From SLNP01 sp964446435 (GTDB taxonomy: Bacteria; Bacteroidota; Bacteroidia; Bacteroidales; VadinHA17): a stretch of DNA of 26,677 nucleotides. The position numbers and the translations under genes are program-made. Below are positions 1 through 7,020 of this stretch, piece by piece. Location of the stretch: contig CAYUOS010000029.1 of NCBI GenBank assembly GCA_964446435.1, positions 1-26,677 of the forward strand. The letters run 5' to 3'. The number at the start of each line of letters is the position of its first letter. The stretch's first letter is position 1. The notes under the pieces were generated by a model that was given only the letters and a program-made list of their open reading frames with translations, did not search any database and had not been told where the DNA came from.

Positions 1-993
1 TTCTTCGATGTGGGTGGCGGGGGTCGGGTGGTGGGTGCTGGGTGCTGGGTGCTGGTTCCCACCGGCTGGCAGTGTGGTGGCATATAAGGTTGTTCCTGGG
101 GCGGTAATCAGTGAGGCAAGCAGCCTTGATGAAGCGGTGCGGAACTCCAGTTCCGAGAAAAGCTCCCTCAGGGCTTCGACATTTGCCCCGCCATACATTA
201 TTGCATCCTCATCGAATCCGATCGGCACATTCTGTTCGATGGTAGCAAGCCGTTTTGAGAGCATAATCTGGTCAGCATGGTTCTCGACAATCTCCTTTAC
301 CTTTCCGGTAAGACTGCTGCCTGAGGCAATAAGTTCCTCAACCGACCCGAACTCTGCAAGCAGTTTCTGGGCAGTTTTTGGTCCTATTCCGGGTGCTCCG
401 GGAATATTGTCGGAGCTGTCACCCATAAGGGCAAGCAGGTCAATAACCTGTGATGGCTCCTTTACGGCAAACTCACGCCTTACATCGTCTACACCCCACA
501 CCTTTGCAGCATCGCCGCTGCGGGCAGGCTTGTACATCATTACCCTTTCAGTAACAAGTTGTGCGAAGTCCTTGTCAGGGGTCATCATAAATGTCGTATA
601 GCCCCTTTCGGAAGCCTGTCGTGCCAGTGTGCCGATTACATCGTCGGCTTCATATCCGGGCACCTCAATCACCGGTATTCCGAGTCCCTCAATAAGCCTC
701 TTGACATAAGGAACCGACAACTTGATATCCTCGGGTGTCTCATCGCGATTTGCCTTGTATTCGGGATATATCTCATGCCTGAATGTCGGGGTGGGCGGAT
801 CGAATACGACGGCTATATGGCCGGGTTTCTGGTTCTGCAGTATATCCTCAAGGGCCAGCAGGAATCCGAATACTGCCGAGGTGTTCTGTCCTTTCGAGTT
901 GATTCTCGGATTTTTGATGAATGCATAGTATGCCCTGAAAATAAGGGCATATGCATCAAGCAGGAATAGTTTTTTTTCAGGCTGTGATGTCAT
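1..993 (-). CDS. polA: DNA polymerase I, N-terminal part (cut by window edge)
   Basis: The reading frame stays open to base 1, so the 331 visible codons are the 5' end of a gene whose polymerase domain lies outside the window. What is visible is the 5'-3' exonuclease (flap nuclease) domain used in Okazaki-fragment processing and repair. It starts MTSQPEKKLFLLDAYALIFR. Metal-binding acidic motifs include YEADD (about residues 114-118), TPDKD (138-142) and GDSSDN (191-196), followed by the helix-hairpin-helix GIGPKTA (203-209). After about residue 297 the sequence becomes a Pro/Thr/His-rich linker encoded by a G-rich heptamer repeat, where the inter-domain linker is expected. The ATG lies 11 nt downstream of the queD stop, so the two are probably cotranscribed. 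The nuclease domain is certain. Continuity into a normal polymerase domain is inferred. Confidence 0.93.
   Translation of the reverse strand, partial: MTSQPEKKLFLLDAYALIFRAYYAFIKNPRINSKGQNTSAVFGFLLALEDILQNQKPGHIAVVFDPPTPTFRHEIYPEYKANRDETPEDIKLSVPYVKRLIEGLGIPVIEVPGYEADDVIGTLARQASERGYTTFMMTPDKDFAQLVTERVMMYKPARSGDAAKVWGVDDVRREFAVKEPSQVIDLLALMGDSSDNIPGAPGIGPKTAQKLLAEFGSVEELIASGSSLTGKVKEIVENHADQIMLSKRLATIEQNVPIGFDEDAIMYGGANVEALRELFSELEFRTASSRLLASLITAPGTTLYATTLPAGGNQHPAPSTHHPTPATHIEE
33..55 (+). repeat. Heptamer tandem repeat GGGTGCT x3 inside polA linker
   Basis: Three exact copies of GGGTGCT (33-39, 40-46, 47-53) are followed by a partial GG. The flanks are also G-rich, with runs at 12-14, 19-23 and 26-28, giving at least five runs of three or more G on the plus strand, which is the template strand of polA. 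Read from polA it encodes alternating Pro, Ala, His, Ser and Thr residues. A seven-base unit is not a multiple of three, so gain or loss of one copy would shift the polA frame. Confidence 0.85.
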
Positions 994-1004
994 ATCATAA
1001 TTTT

Positions 1005-1454
1005 TCACCGGTTGTCGCCGGCGTGCCATTCGGCGTACGAGGTGGCGGTTTCATAAAGCTTCAGGCTATGCAGGATAACCCCTGGCGGCAATTGCCTGGC
1101 GATTCTTACGGCAAAGTCGGCAACCATGTTCTCACATGTGGGCTGGTAGTCGAGTACAACAGTGTTTCCGAACAGCTTGCTGAATGACAAAATTTTCTCC
1201 TCGGGCTCGAATTTACTCACCACGACTGAATGGTCGAAAATATTGACGATCTCCTTCAAGACTATCCTCTTCAGATCGCCAAAATCGATCACCATTCCGA
1301 GCTTCGGATTGCTGCGATCATCGACCGGGGTTCCGGCAACTGTTACGAAAAGCCTGTATGAGTGGCCGTGTACATTGCGGCACGGACCGTCATAGTTGTT
1401 CAGCACGTGTGCCATTTCAAAGCCGAACTCCTTTGTTACCCTAATCATTGCCAT
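1005..1454 (-). CDS. queD: 6-carboxytetrahydropterin synthase (QueD / PTPS family)
   Basis: A 149-residue T-fold enzyme expected to convert dihydroneopterin triphosphate to 6-carboxy-tetrahydropterin in queuosine (7-deazaguanine) biosynthesis. The zinc ligands are visible as H16 and the H29-G-H31 pair in CRNVHGHSY. C25 sits in the catalytic-cysteine position, D74-H75 match the Asp-His pair, and E135 in LYETATSY matches the conserved C-terminal glutamate. The CxxxHGH spacing fits QueD-type enzymes. The start is ATG at 1454; a second ATG two codons later is also possible. A weak TAACTTTA element (complement of 1476-1483) could be the -7 box. The gene is followed after 11 nt by polA. Other queuosine genes are not in the window, so the exact PTPS subfamily is an inference from motifs. 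Confidence 0.92.
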   Translation of the reverse strand: MAMIRVTKEFGFEMAHVLNNYDGPCRNVHGHSYRLFVTVAGTPVDDRSNPKLGMVIDFGDLKRIVLKEIVNIFDHSVVVSKFEPEEKILSFSKLFGNTVVLDYQPTCENMVADFAVRIARQLPPGVILHSLKLYETATSYAEWHAGDNR

Positions 1455-1575
1455 GGTATGAGAATATTTGCGCCATAAAGTTAACCATTCTACCTCTCAA
1501 TTGTTTAAAAAGTTAATAAGGTGTTAAAATGGCGTGAAATAAATCATTTTTCGATTTCGGAATTGATTAAAAGAC

Positions 1576-1583
1576 TATTTTTG
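1576..1583 (+). promoter_or_regulatory. Putative Bacteroidota -7 promoter element (TATTTTTG)
   Basis: TATTTTTG fits TAnnTTTG exactly and would start transcription about 25-30 nt before the acyl-CoA synthetase ATG at 1617. A matching -33 TTTG at the ideal distance is not present; TTTC copies occur at 17 and 23 nt. Only the -7 box is well supported. Confidence 0.45.
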
Positions 1584-1604
1584 CCGCCAACCTTACTAAT
1601 ATTC

Positions 1605-1610
1605 AGGAGG
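1605..1610 (+). promoter_or_regulatory. Strong ribosome binding site AGGAGG fixing the acyl-CoA synthetase start
   Basis: A perfect AGGAGG lies 6 nt before ATG 1617. This decides against an in-frame upstream start at 1521, which would add 32 residues lying over the putative promoter. A consensus Shine-Dalgarno is unusual among the genes of this window. Confidence 0.85.
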
Positions 1611-1616
1611 TTTAAT

Positions 1617-3251
1617 ATGGAGAAGACTATGACAATGACATTCCCTGCAATGCTGGCCTCAACGGTTGACAGGTATCCCACAGCGGTTGCCTTTGGATTC
1701 GTAGGTGAGCAGCCAATGACATACGGTGATGTAGCCGTGAATGTCTCATCGGTAATGGCGATGCTTGAAAATGCCGGCATCGGAAAGGGCGACAAGGTTG
1801 CCATTTTCAGTACAAATATGCCCAACTGGGGTGTGGCCTACTTTGCCATTACTTCGATGGGTGCCATTGCGGTACCTATTCTGCCAGATTTTTCCCCTGC
1901 CGAAGTGGCCAATATAATAGATCACTCTGAAACGAAGCTGATATTCACCTCTGAGGCGCTGATGCCAAAGACCTCGGCAATAAAGCCGGGCGTAAGCAAG
2001 GTGATGCTCGATGATTTTTCAATTATTACCGCGGAAGACGGCTTCTCGTTCCGCGACTCCTCGGTTCCAACAAAAAGATATGAAGTTGCAGAAAATGACC
2101 TGGCGGCCATTATATATACTTCAGGAACCACGGGGCGCTCGAAGGGGGTGATGCTGACGCACCGCAATATATGCTTCACGGCGTATGGCGGGTCGCTGAT
2201 TCAGCCCATTAACGAGAACGACCGTTTTCTGTCGGTTTTGCCACTGTCGCATACCTACGAGAATACGCTTGGACTGATACTGCCGGTTATGCATGGTTCG
2301 GCGGTGTGGTACCTGCGCAAGCCACCAACAGCCCCTGTGCTGCTGCCGGCGCTGCAGGAAGTAAAGCCCACGGTGATGCTATCGGTGCCGCTGATAATTG
2401 AAAAAATCTACTTCAACAAGATAGTGCCGACGATGAACGAGAAGGCGATTACAAGAGTCCTTTACAAGTTCGCACCTACCCGCAAGCTACTCAATAAAGT
2501 GGCCGGCAAGAAGTTGTACAGGACCTTTGGCGGGGAGCTCAAGTTCTTCGGCATAGGCGGTGCCAAGGTCAACAGGGTGGTTGAGCGGTTCCTGATCGAG
2601 GGCAGATTTCCTTATGCGATCGGGTACGGACTTACCGAGACCTCGCCCCTGCTGGCGGGCTTCGGCCCCTACCGCGGCACCTGGGAGTCTACCGGTCCGG
2701 CCATGAACGGGGTTACATTGAAGATACACAATCCTGACCCCAAAACCGGCGAAGGCGAGGTATGGGCAAAGGGCGATAATATTATGCAGGGTTACTACAA
2801 GGAGCCCGAGATGACCCGTGAGGTGCTTACAGAGGATGGTTGGTTCAGAACAGGCGACCTGGCAGTACTCGACACCAGAGGCAACCTTTTTATAAAGGGA
2901 CGCCTCAAGAATATGATACTCAGCTCTACAGGTGAGAATATATATCCTGAAGAGATAGAGTCGGTTATAAACAACTTCAGACATGTTGTCGAGTCGCTTG
3001 TAATAGAGCAGAAGGGCAAGTTGGTTGCTATGGTCCACCTCAACATGGAGGAGCTTGAAGGAAAGTACCAGGCCATGAAGGATGAGATGGTTCGCCGAAA
3101 GGAGGACTTCATCAATGAAATCCTTGCTGAGTTGCAGGAGTATGTAAACTCACAGGTTGGCAAGGGGAAACGGGTTGCAATGGTGGTTCTTCACCCTGAA
3201 CCGTTCCAGAAGACCCCGACCATGAAGATCAAGAGGTTTTTGTATAGTTAG
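1617..3251 (+). CDS. Long-chain acyl-CoA synthetase (AMP-forming, ANL superfamily)
   Basis: A 544-residue adenylate-forming ligase that activates a carboxylic acid, probably a medium or long-chain fatty acid, to acyl-CoA through an acyl-adenylate. The P-loop-like motif YTSGTTGRSKGVMLTH is at residues 167-182. The adenine-binding YGLTETSP, the GWFRTGDL aspartate motif and the hinge GRLKNMI with GENIYPEE follow in the expected order. The C-terminus KTPTMKIKRF carries the catalytic lysine region of the small domain. The length is normal for the family. It is a single-gene unit: queD is divergent upstream and a barrel gene convergent downstream, with a palindromic repeat between the stop codons. 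The fatty-acid assignment is inferred from overall resemblance to FadD-like and AMP-binding proteins; chain-length preference cannot be read. Confidence 0.92.
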   Translation: MEKTMTMTFPAMLASTVDRYPTAVAFGFVGEQPMTYGDVAVNVSSVMAMLENAGIGKGDKVAIFSTNMPNWGVAYFAITSMGAIAVPILPDFSPAEVANIIDHSETKLIFTSEALMPKTSAIKPGVSKVMLDDFSIITAEDGFSFRDSSVPTKRYEVAENDLAAIIYTSGTTGRSKGVMLTHRNICFTAYGGSLIQPINENDRFLSVLPLSHTYENTLGLILPVMHGSAVWYLRKPPTAPVLLPALQEVKPTVMLSVPLIIEKIYFNKIVPTMNEKAITRVLYKFAPTRKLLNKVAGKKLYRTFGGELKFFGIGGAKVNRVVERFLIEGRFPYAIGYGLTETSPLLAGFGPYRGTWESTGPAMNGVTLKIHNPDPKTGEGEVWAKGDNIMQGYYKEPEMTREVLTEDGWFRTGDLAVLDTRGNLFIKGRLKNMILSSTGENIYPEEIESVINNFRHVVESLVIEQKGKLVAMVHLNMEELEGKYQAMKDEMVRRKEDFINEILAELQEYVNSQVGKGKRVAMVVLHPEPFQKTPTMKIKRFLYS

Positions 3252-3259
3252 GGGTGTGA

Positions 3260-3308
3260 GGTATGCTCCCGCTGGTCGCGAGCTCGCCCGGCAAGCCGGT
3301 CTCGGTTC
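3260..3308 (-). repeat. Palindromic intergenic repeat, copy 1
   Basis: This lies between the convergent acyl-CoA synthetase and outer-membrane protein genes. Read on the minus strand it holds GAACCG, then GCGAGCTCGCGACC (complement of 3274-3287, with the 10-bp palindrome GCGAGCTCGC), then CGGGAGCATACC (complement of 3260-3271). The same blocks in the same order appear on the plus strand at 10071-10111. A second inverted repeat, CCGG-CAAG-CCGG, sits inside copy 1. There is no T-tract, so it is not a classical terminator, though its position between convergent genes would suit one. Confidence 0.7.
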
Positions 3309-3327
3309 AGGTTTACCTTCGTAGCTG

Positions 3328-3900
3328 TCAGAAAATAAAGCTTACAGCTAATCCGAGGCAAGGGTCTGTTTCAAAGCTGTCGGTGAAGAATGGTTCGCCG
3401 GGGCCGTAATCGTCTCTTAACAATACCTTGTTGACACCAAACCTGGCAAAGGGGGAAACCATAAACCTCTGACCTATCTTCTGGCGGTACTCGGCTGAAA
3501 CTCCGGCTCCAAAGAAATAAAGTCTTGTGTAGGAATCGAGCATTGCCTCTGTTTCGGGGTGGTAGTAATCATAATTCGAGTACTTGAGCTTCAGGTACGG
3601 GCCGACAGTGAATCCGTAAGGGTATGCCCTGCTGTTGCTGAGCATCGACACAACCAACTCGTTATTGCGGTAGATGCGTTCATCCTTTTCCCGCCTGTCA
3701 AAGCCTATGGCCGTTCTGATGCTGAACCTCTCAGAAAGTGCATGCTCAAAGCTGATTTCAGGGCCCGGTGAAAGAATCTTTGCCCTCAGTGAGAATATCA
3801 GTCTGTTTTGGCTTGATGCCTGCTCCTGGGCTAAAAGTGTGCTGCCCGATAAAAACAAGACTATGCCGATTATTAGTTGATATGATGCAATCCTTTTCAT
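3328..3900 (-). CDS. Small secreted outer-membrane beta-barrel protein
   Basis: A 190-residue protein of unknown function. It has a Sec signal peptide (MKRIASYQLIIGIVLFLSGS, with a cleavage region near LLAQ) and then alternating aromatic/polar strands such as RLIFSLRAK, YGFTVGPYLKLKY and RLYFFGAGVSAEY. It ends LAVSFIF: a C-terminal Phe typical of the signal that BAM recognises on outer-membrane barrels. The length suggests about eight strands. The gene begins 11 nt after the stop of another small barrel gene (3912-4400), so both are likely on one transcript. No catalytic or ligand motif is visible. A porin-like, structural or host-contact role cannot be told apart. Confidence 0.8.
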   Translation of the reverse strand: MKRIASYQLIIGIVLFLSGSTLLAQEQASSQNRLIFSLRAKILSPGPEISFEHALSERFSIRTAIGFDRREKDERIYRNNELVVSMLSNSRAYPYGFTVGPYLKLKYSNYDYYHPETEAMLDSYTRLYFFGAGVSAEYRQKIGQRFMVSPFARFGVNKVLLRDDYGPGEPFFTDSFETDPCLGLAVSFIF

Positions 3901-3911
3901 TGTCTGGCAAA

Positions 3912-4400
3912 TTAAAATGAGTAGCCGATTCCCAGGTAAAGTAGCTCCATACCTCCTCCGGTGCGGAGCATAAAACCTCCTCCTGGCTTCTGGAACCGAT
4001 AGCCTGCATTAAGCAATGGGAAGAAATCCCACTGGGCAAAAAAGCGTTCTGATGGTGTCATCTCAGCATCGTTGTACTTATCCTTTATGCCCAACACACC
4101 CAAATTCAGTTCTATATGGTGATTCCGTTTGCCAAAAAGGTAAACCCAGTTAACACCCACACTGTTACCTCTCAGATCCCAGCCCGCAACCTTACCCAAC
4201 CCGCCGCGGAGGTTTATTGAGCCCATTGTGAAATCAGCTACCCTGCGTTCATAGTTAATTGATATGCCCCCCAGTAGTCCGCCGAAACTCAGCCCGCCAT
4301 ACAGAACATTTACCCCAACGGGGGCTTTACCAATTGGCTGTTGCGCATACATCACCCCTGGAATCAGAAGGAAGAATATTAGCAATGAAACATTATTCAT
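3912..4400 (-). CDS. Small secreted outer-membrane beta-barrel protein
   Basis: A 162-residue uncharacterised protein with a signal peptide (hydrophobic LLIFFLLIPGVMYA, cleavage near AQQ). It has glycine- and aromatic-rich strand segments such as VGVNVLYGGLSFGG and VGVNWVYLFG, and a C-terminal YLGIGYSF ending in Phe. It reads like an eight-stranded barrel of the kind annotated in Bacteroidota as 'outer membrane beta-barrel protein'. It lies 11 nt upstream of the barrel gene at 3328-3900, and the two may be a functional pair. Sequence similarity between them is not obvious by eye beyond the general barrel pattern. Confidence 0.78.
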   Translation of the reverse strand: MNNVSLLIFFLLIPGVMYAQQPIGKAPVGVNVLYGGLSFGGLLGGISINYERRVADFTMGSINLRGGLGKVAGWDLRGNSVGVNWVYLFGKRNHHIELNLGVLGIKDKYNDAEMTPSERFFAQWDFFPLLNAGYRFQKPGGGFMLRTGGGMELLYLGIGYSF

Positions 4401-4445
4401 CTGCGGAAAAGGATTGAGTTTGAAATAACAGGCTCTTGTCTATTG

Positions 4446-4835
4446 TTACCTTAATGAACCTATGGCCCTGGAAATTCCCTCCCTGATCTCAATGGCAAAT
4501 TCTTTGAGTGAATCATTCTCCACCACGCCCATTGCTGCAACAGGGTCCATGGCAGCTATCTCTGTTTCCATGTTTCCAATATCCTGCAGAATAACGTTAC
4601 AGGGCAACAAAACGCCAAGCTTGTCCTCAGCAAGCAATGCTTTGTGAGCAAAGCCCGGATTACAGGCGCCGAGGATTTTGTAGGCACGGAAATCGACATC
4701 TATCTTATCCTTGAGGGTCTTTTTTACATCTATCTCCATTATAACCCCGAAACCCTCGTGCTTCAGGGCATCCCTGACAAGCTGTTCAGTGCTCGCGAAG
4801 TCAGCCTTTATTGTCTTGCTGATGTAATATCCCAT
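4446..4835 (-). CDS. DUF302 family protein
   Basis: A 129-residue soluble protein without a signal peptide. The core YKILGACNPGFAHKALLAE (about residues 52-70), followed by LGVLLPCNVILQD, is the signature of the DUF302 family, whose biochemical function is not established. Two cysteines (C58 and C79) fall at the positions usually conserved in this family. DUF302 proteins are often found near metal, sulfur or redox genes. Here the gene follows a CDF-like cation transporter in the same orientation with a 60-nt gap. A weak promoter-like TATCTTTA (complement of 4866-4873) may give it its own transcript. A link to metal handling is inference from neighbourhood only. Confidence 0.85.
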   Translation of the reverse strand: MGYYISKTIKADFASTEQLVRDALKHEGFGVIMEIDVKKTLKDKIDVDFRAYKILGACNPGFAHKALLAEDKLGVLLPCNVILQDIGNMETEIAAMDPVAAMGVVENDSLKEFAIEIREGISRAIGSLR

Positions 4836-4895
4836 ATCTCATTTATCTTTTTGAATGATTTGCCTTAAAGATACTGGTTTGTACTTGAATTGAAA

Positions 4896-5543
4896 TCACT
4901 CTTTACAGTCACTATCGGAGCAAGTGCAGGTTTTTCCCTTAGCCTTTTCAAATGCCTCCCTCCCTTCTGAAACAGAGAACCATGCCAGTCCGGCCGCCCC
5001 TATAACATCAGCGTAGGCAAAACCTGTCAGTTCATAGATAAGACTCGAGACCAGCAATACAACAGACATATAAAGGCAAACCCTTGTACAATTGGCATCC
5101 GCTACTATCGGCTCTGAGTTAAGCCTCTTGCCGACGCTCTTCTTGGCATTCATAAGCCATAGCATAACCACAATCGAAAGAGATGAGATAACAATTCCCC
5201 AGAATGTCGTTTCAGGCTCATGTGCGGTAAAAAGTGCCAGAACCACCCCTGCCACCAGGCCAGCTGAAAGTATATAAAATGCCGTACCTGTTATTTTCAG
5301 CGCCTTTATCTCAAATTGCGACCTGTCGCTGCCCGGGTTGTTCCTGATCCTGGCTATCATTACCGCAATACCAATCCCTGACATCACCTCAATGAAACTG
5401 TCAACACCAAAACCAAATAGGGCTATTGTCTCATCCTGAAAACCCAGCAACATCGACACAACACCTTCAACAAGGTTGTACCCGATTGTGAAGAGGCTCA
5501 GGGCAAATGCCGTCCTGAAATGCTTCTGTTCTTTATCTTCCAA
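4896..5543 (-). CDS. CDF-like cation transporter with Cys-rich tail
   Basis: A 215-residue integral membrane protein with about five or six hydrophobic segments, resembling the transmembrane part of cation diffusion facilitators. In the second helix the usual metal-site HxxxD or DxxxD is replaced by D48-S-F-I-E52 (FGVDSFIEV). The later helix carries ADANCTRVC (D149) and ADVIGA (D179). There is no long C-terminal cytoplasmic domain. Instead the protein ends in TCTCSDSDCKE with cysteines at 206, 208 and 213, a plausible metal-binding tail. The only good start is TTG at 5543, which overlaps the end of the upstream PQQ-propeller gene by 11 nt, implying translational coupling. The transported ion (Zn, Fe, Co or other) cannot be read from the sequence. 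Confidence 0.82.
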   Translation of the reverse strand: MEDKEQKHFRTAFALSLFTIGYNLVEGVVSMLLGFQDETIALFGFGVDSFIEVMSGIGIAVMIARIRNNPGSDRSQFEIKALKITGTAFYILSAGLVAGVVLALFTAHEPETTFWGIVISSLSIVVMLWLMNAKKSVGKRLNSEPIVADANCTRVCLYMSVVLLVSSLIYELTGFAYADVIGAAGLAWFSVSEGREAFEKAKGKTCTCSDSDCKE

Positions 5544-6807
5544 TGCTGTACAGATATTTTGTGCCGCGCAGCAGGAGTCTGTCCCTCAGAAGGACAGGTG
5601 TAGCTACAAAATTATCATCGAACGTAGTATGATTAACGATCTCAATTCCTTCAGGAGACACCTCGCACACATATACCGATCCTCTGTCGTTGCATACGTA
5701 AAGCTTATTGCCGGCGAGAGTCGGTGAACTGTAGAACACACCTCCGTCGCCTGGCAATGTGGTTTTCCAGAGTTCATTGCCGGTCTTAATATCAAGACAC
5801 CATATAACGCTGTTGAATCCGAGAATATAGATAACACCGTCACTGGCAACCGGGGTTGCAACATCACTGCCGATATCAGTCTTCTGCCACAGGAAATCTT
5901 TTCCATCCAACTCGCCGCCGCTGACGTTCTTCATGGCTGCCATGAACCGGCCTCTTCCGTAGGGAACCATGAAAATCCCCTGGTAGTATGCCGGAGAGGC
6001 TATGGTACGCCATGCAGATCTCCTTTCAGGATTGAATCCGTCATACGACCAGATTAGCTTTCCGGTGGCAGCATCGTGGGCAGTAAGGCGATCGGCACCC
6101 CATACAACAATAGTTGTACGGTTTCCCTCCTGTATAACCAGTGGTGTGGTATAGCTTTGCGGGGTTTCCCTGCCGCTTGTGTAGTTTCTGTCTGTCTTCC
6201 ACACAACCTCGCCGGTAGTCTGGTCAAGTGCCAACAGGTATGAATGTCCTTCGTGCATAACCGCAATGACGACCTTATCGTTAACCAGCACCGGACTGGT
6301 ACCGAAATCCCAGAAGTATTCGTACGGCACATACTTCTCCTGCAGATTCATCTTCCACAAAACCTTGCCGTCAAAATCGAGGGCGGCCATTGTGCCGCTT
6401 TTAAACTTTACAAATATTCTTTTGCCGTCTGTAATGGCTGACGGATTGCTTCCTGTACCCCTTGCATGCCTGCCCGGACTCTGGGTTCCAAGCTTAACCT
6501 GCCAGAGCAGTTTTCCATTCCAGTCGTAGCAGAGCACACCATCTTCACCTTCACGACCCTCACCGATAGCCGATGTAAGAATTATTCGGTCACCCCATAC
6601 GATCGGGGTTGATCCTCCCTTTCCGGGCAGTTCGGCTTTCCATATTATACCCTCTGTTTCAGAAAAGTTAACCGGATAATTACCCTGTGGGGCTATGCCA
6701 TTGGCTTCCGGTCCGTGCCACTGAGGCCAGTTCTGCGCATTTAAGGTCAAAGCCATCTGCATCACTGCGATGGATACTATCAAAGTCAGTCTGGTCATAT
6801 TTATCAT
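5533..6807 (-). CDS. Secreted PQQ-binding-like beta-propeller repeat protein
   Basis: A 424-residue exported protein. The signal peptide (LTLIVSIAVMQMALTLNAQ) is followed by NWPQWHGPEANG, the entry motif typical of PQQ-like or BamB-like eight-bladed propellers. Blade motifs recur throughout, for example GKLLWQVKL, GKVLWKMNL, GEVVWKTDR, GKLIWSYDG and NELWKTTL. No dehydrogenase active-site motif or haem-binding CxxCH is seen, so a quinoprotein enzyme is not supported. A scaffold, binding or carbohydrate-associated role is equally possible. The start may be ATG 6807 or the ATG three codons later. The 3' end overlaps the CDF-like transporter gene, suggesting an operon. No convincing promoter was found in the 213-bp gap upstream. 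Confidence 0.85.
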   Translation of the reverse strand: MINMTRLTLIVSIAVMQMALTLNAQNWPQWHGPEANGIAPQGNYPVNFSETEGIIWKAELPGKGGSTPIVWGDRIILTSAIGEGREGEDGVLCYDWNGKLLWQVKLGTQSPGRHARGTGSNPSAITDGKRIFVKFKSGTMAALDFDGKVLWKMNLQEKYVPYEYFWDFGTSPVLVNDKVVIAVMHEGHSYLLALDQTTGEVVWKTDRNYTSGRETPQSYTTPLVIQEGNRTTIVVWGADRLTAHDAATGKLIWSYDGFNPERRSAWRTIASPAYYQGIFMVPYGRGRFMAAMKNVSGGELDGKDFLWQKTDIGSDVATPVASDGVIYILGFNSVIWCLDIKTGNELWKTTLPGDGGVFYSSPTLAGNKLYVCNDRGSVYVCEVSPEGIEIVNHTTFDDNFVATPVLLRDRLLLRGTKYLYSIGR

Positions 6808-7020
6808 TTTTAAAAGTATTTGCTGTTTAGTAACTTTTTATCTCGCCTGCTAATTTTTGTTGTGAATATCATCTGTATAATAACGTTATGTTCGCCCACC
6901 GGCCAAAATAGTTATTTTTATAATATGCAACACAGTCCCGGTTTTGGTTAACCGTAGAAATCAATACACAAAAAATGTATTTTCAATAAATTAGCTTCCT
7001 GCCTCCCTAATTCCCAATTG

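Noticed and set aside
8..601. Open frame of 197 codons on the plus strand
   Set aside because: It is antisense to the polA 5' nuclease domain, whose motifs are unambiguous, and its translation has no recognisable features.
1521..1616. Upstream in-frame start for the acyl-CoA synthetase
   Set aside because: AGGAGG at 1605-1610 points to ATG 1617, and the extension covers the putative promoter.
2487..3038. Open frame of 183 codons on the minus strand
   Set aside because: It lies wholly inside the acyl-CoA synthetase gene on the other strand and shows no family motif.
3291..3300. Possible intrinsic terminator (CCGG-CAAG-CCGG) after the acyl-CoA synthetase
   Set aside because: There is no run of T after the hairpin; it is better treated as part of the palindromic repeat.
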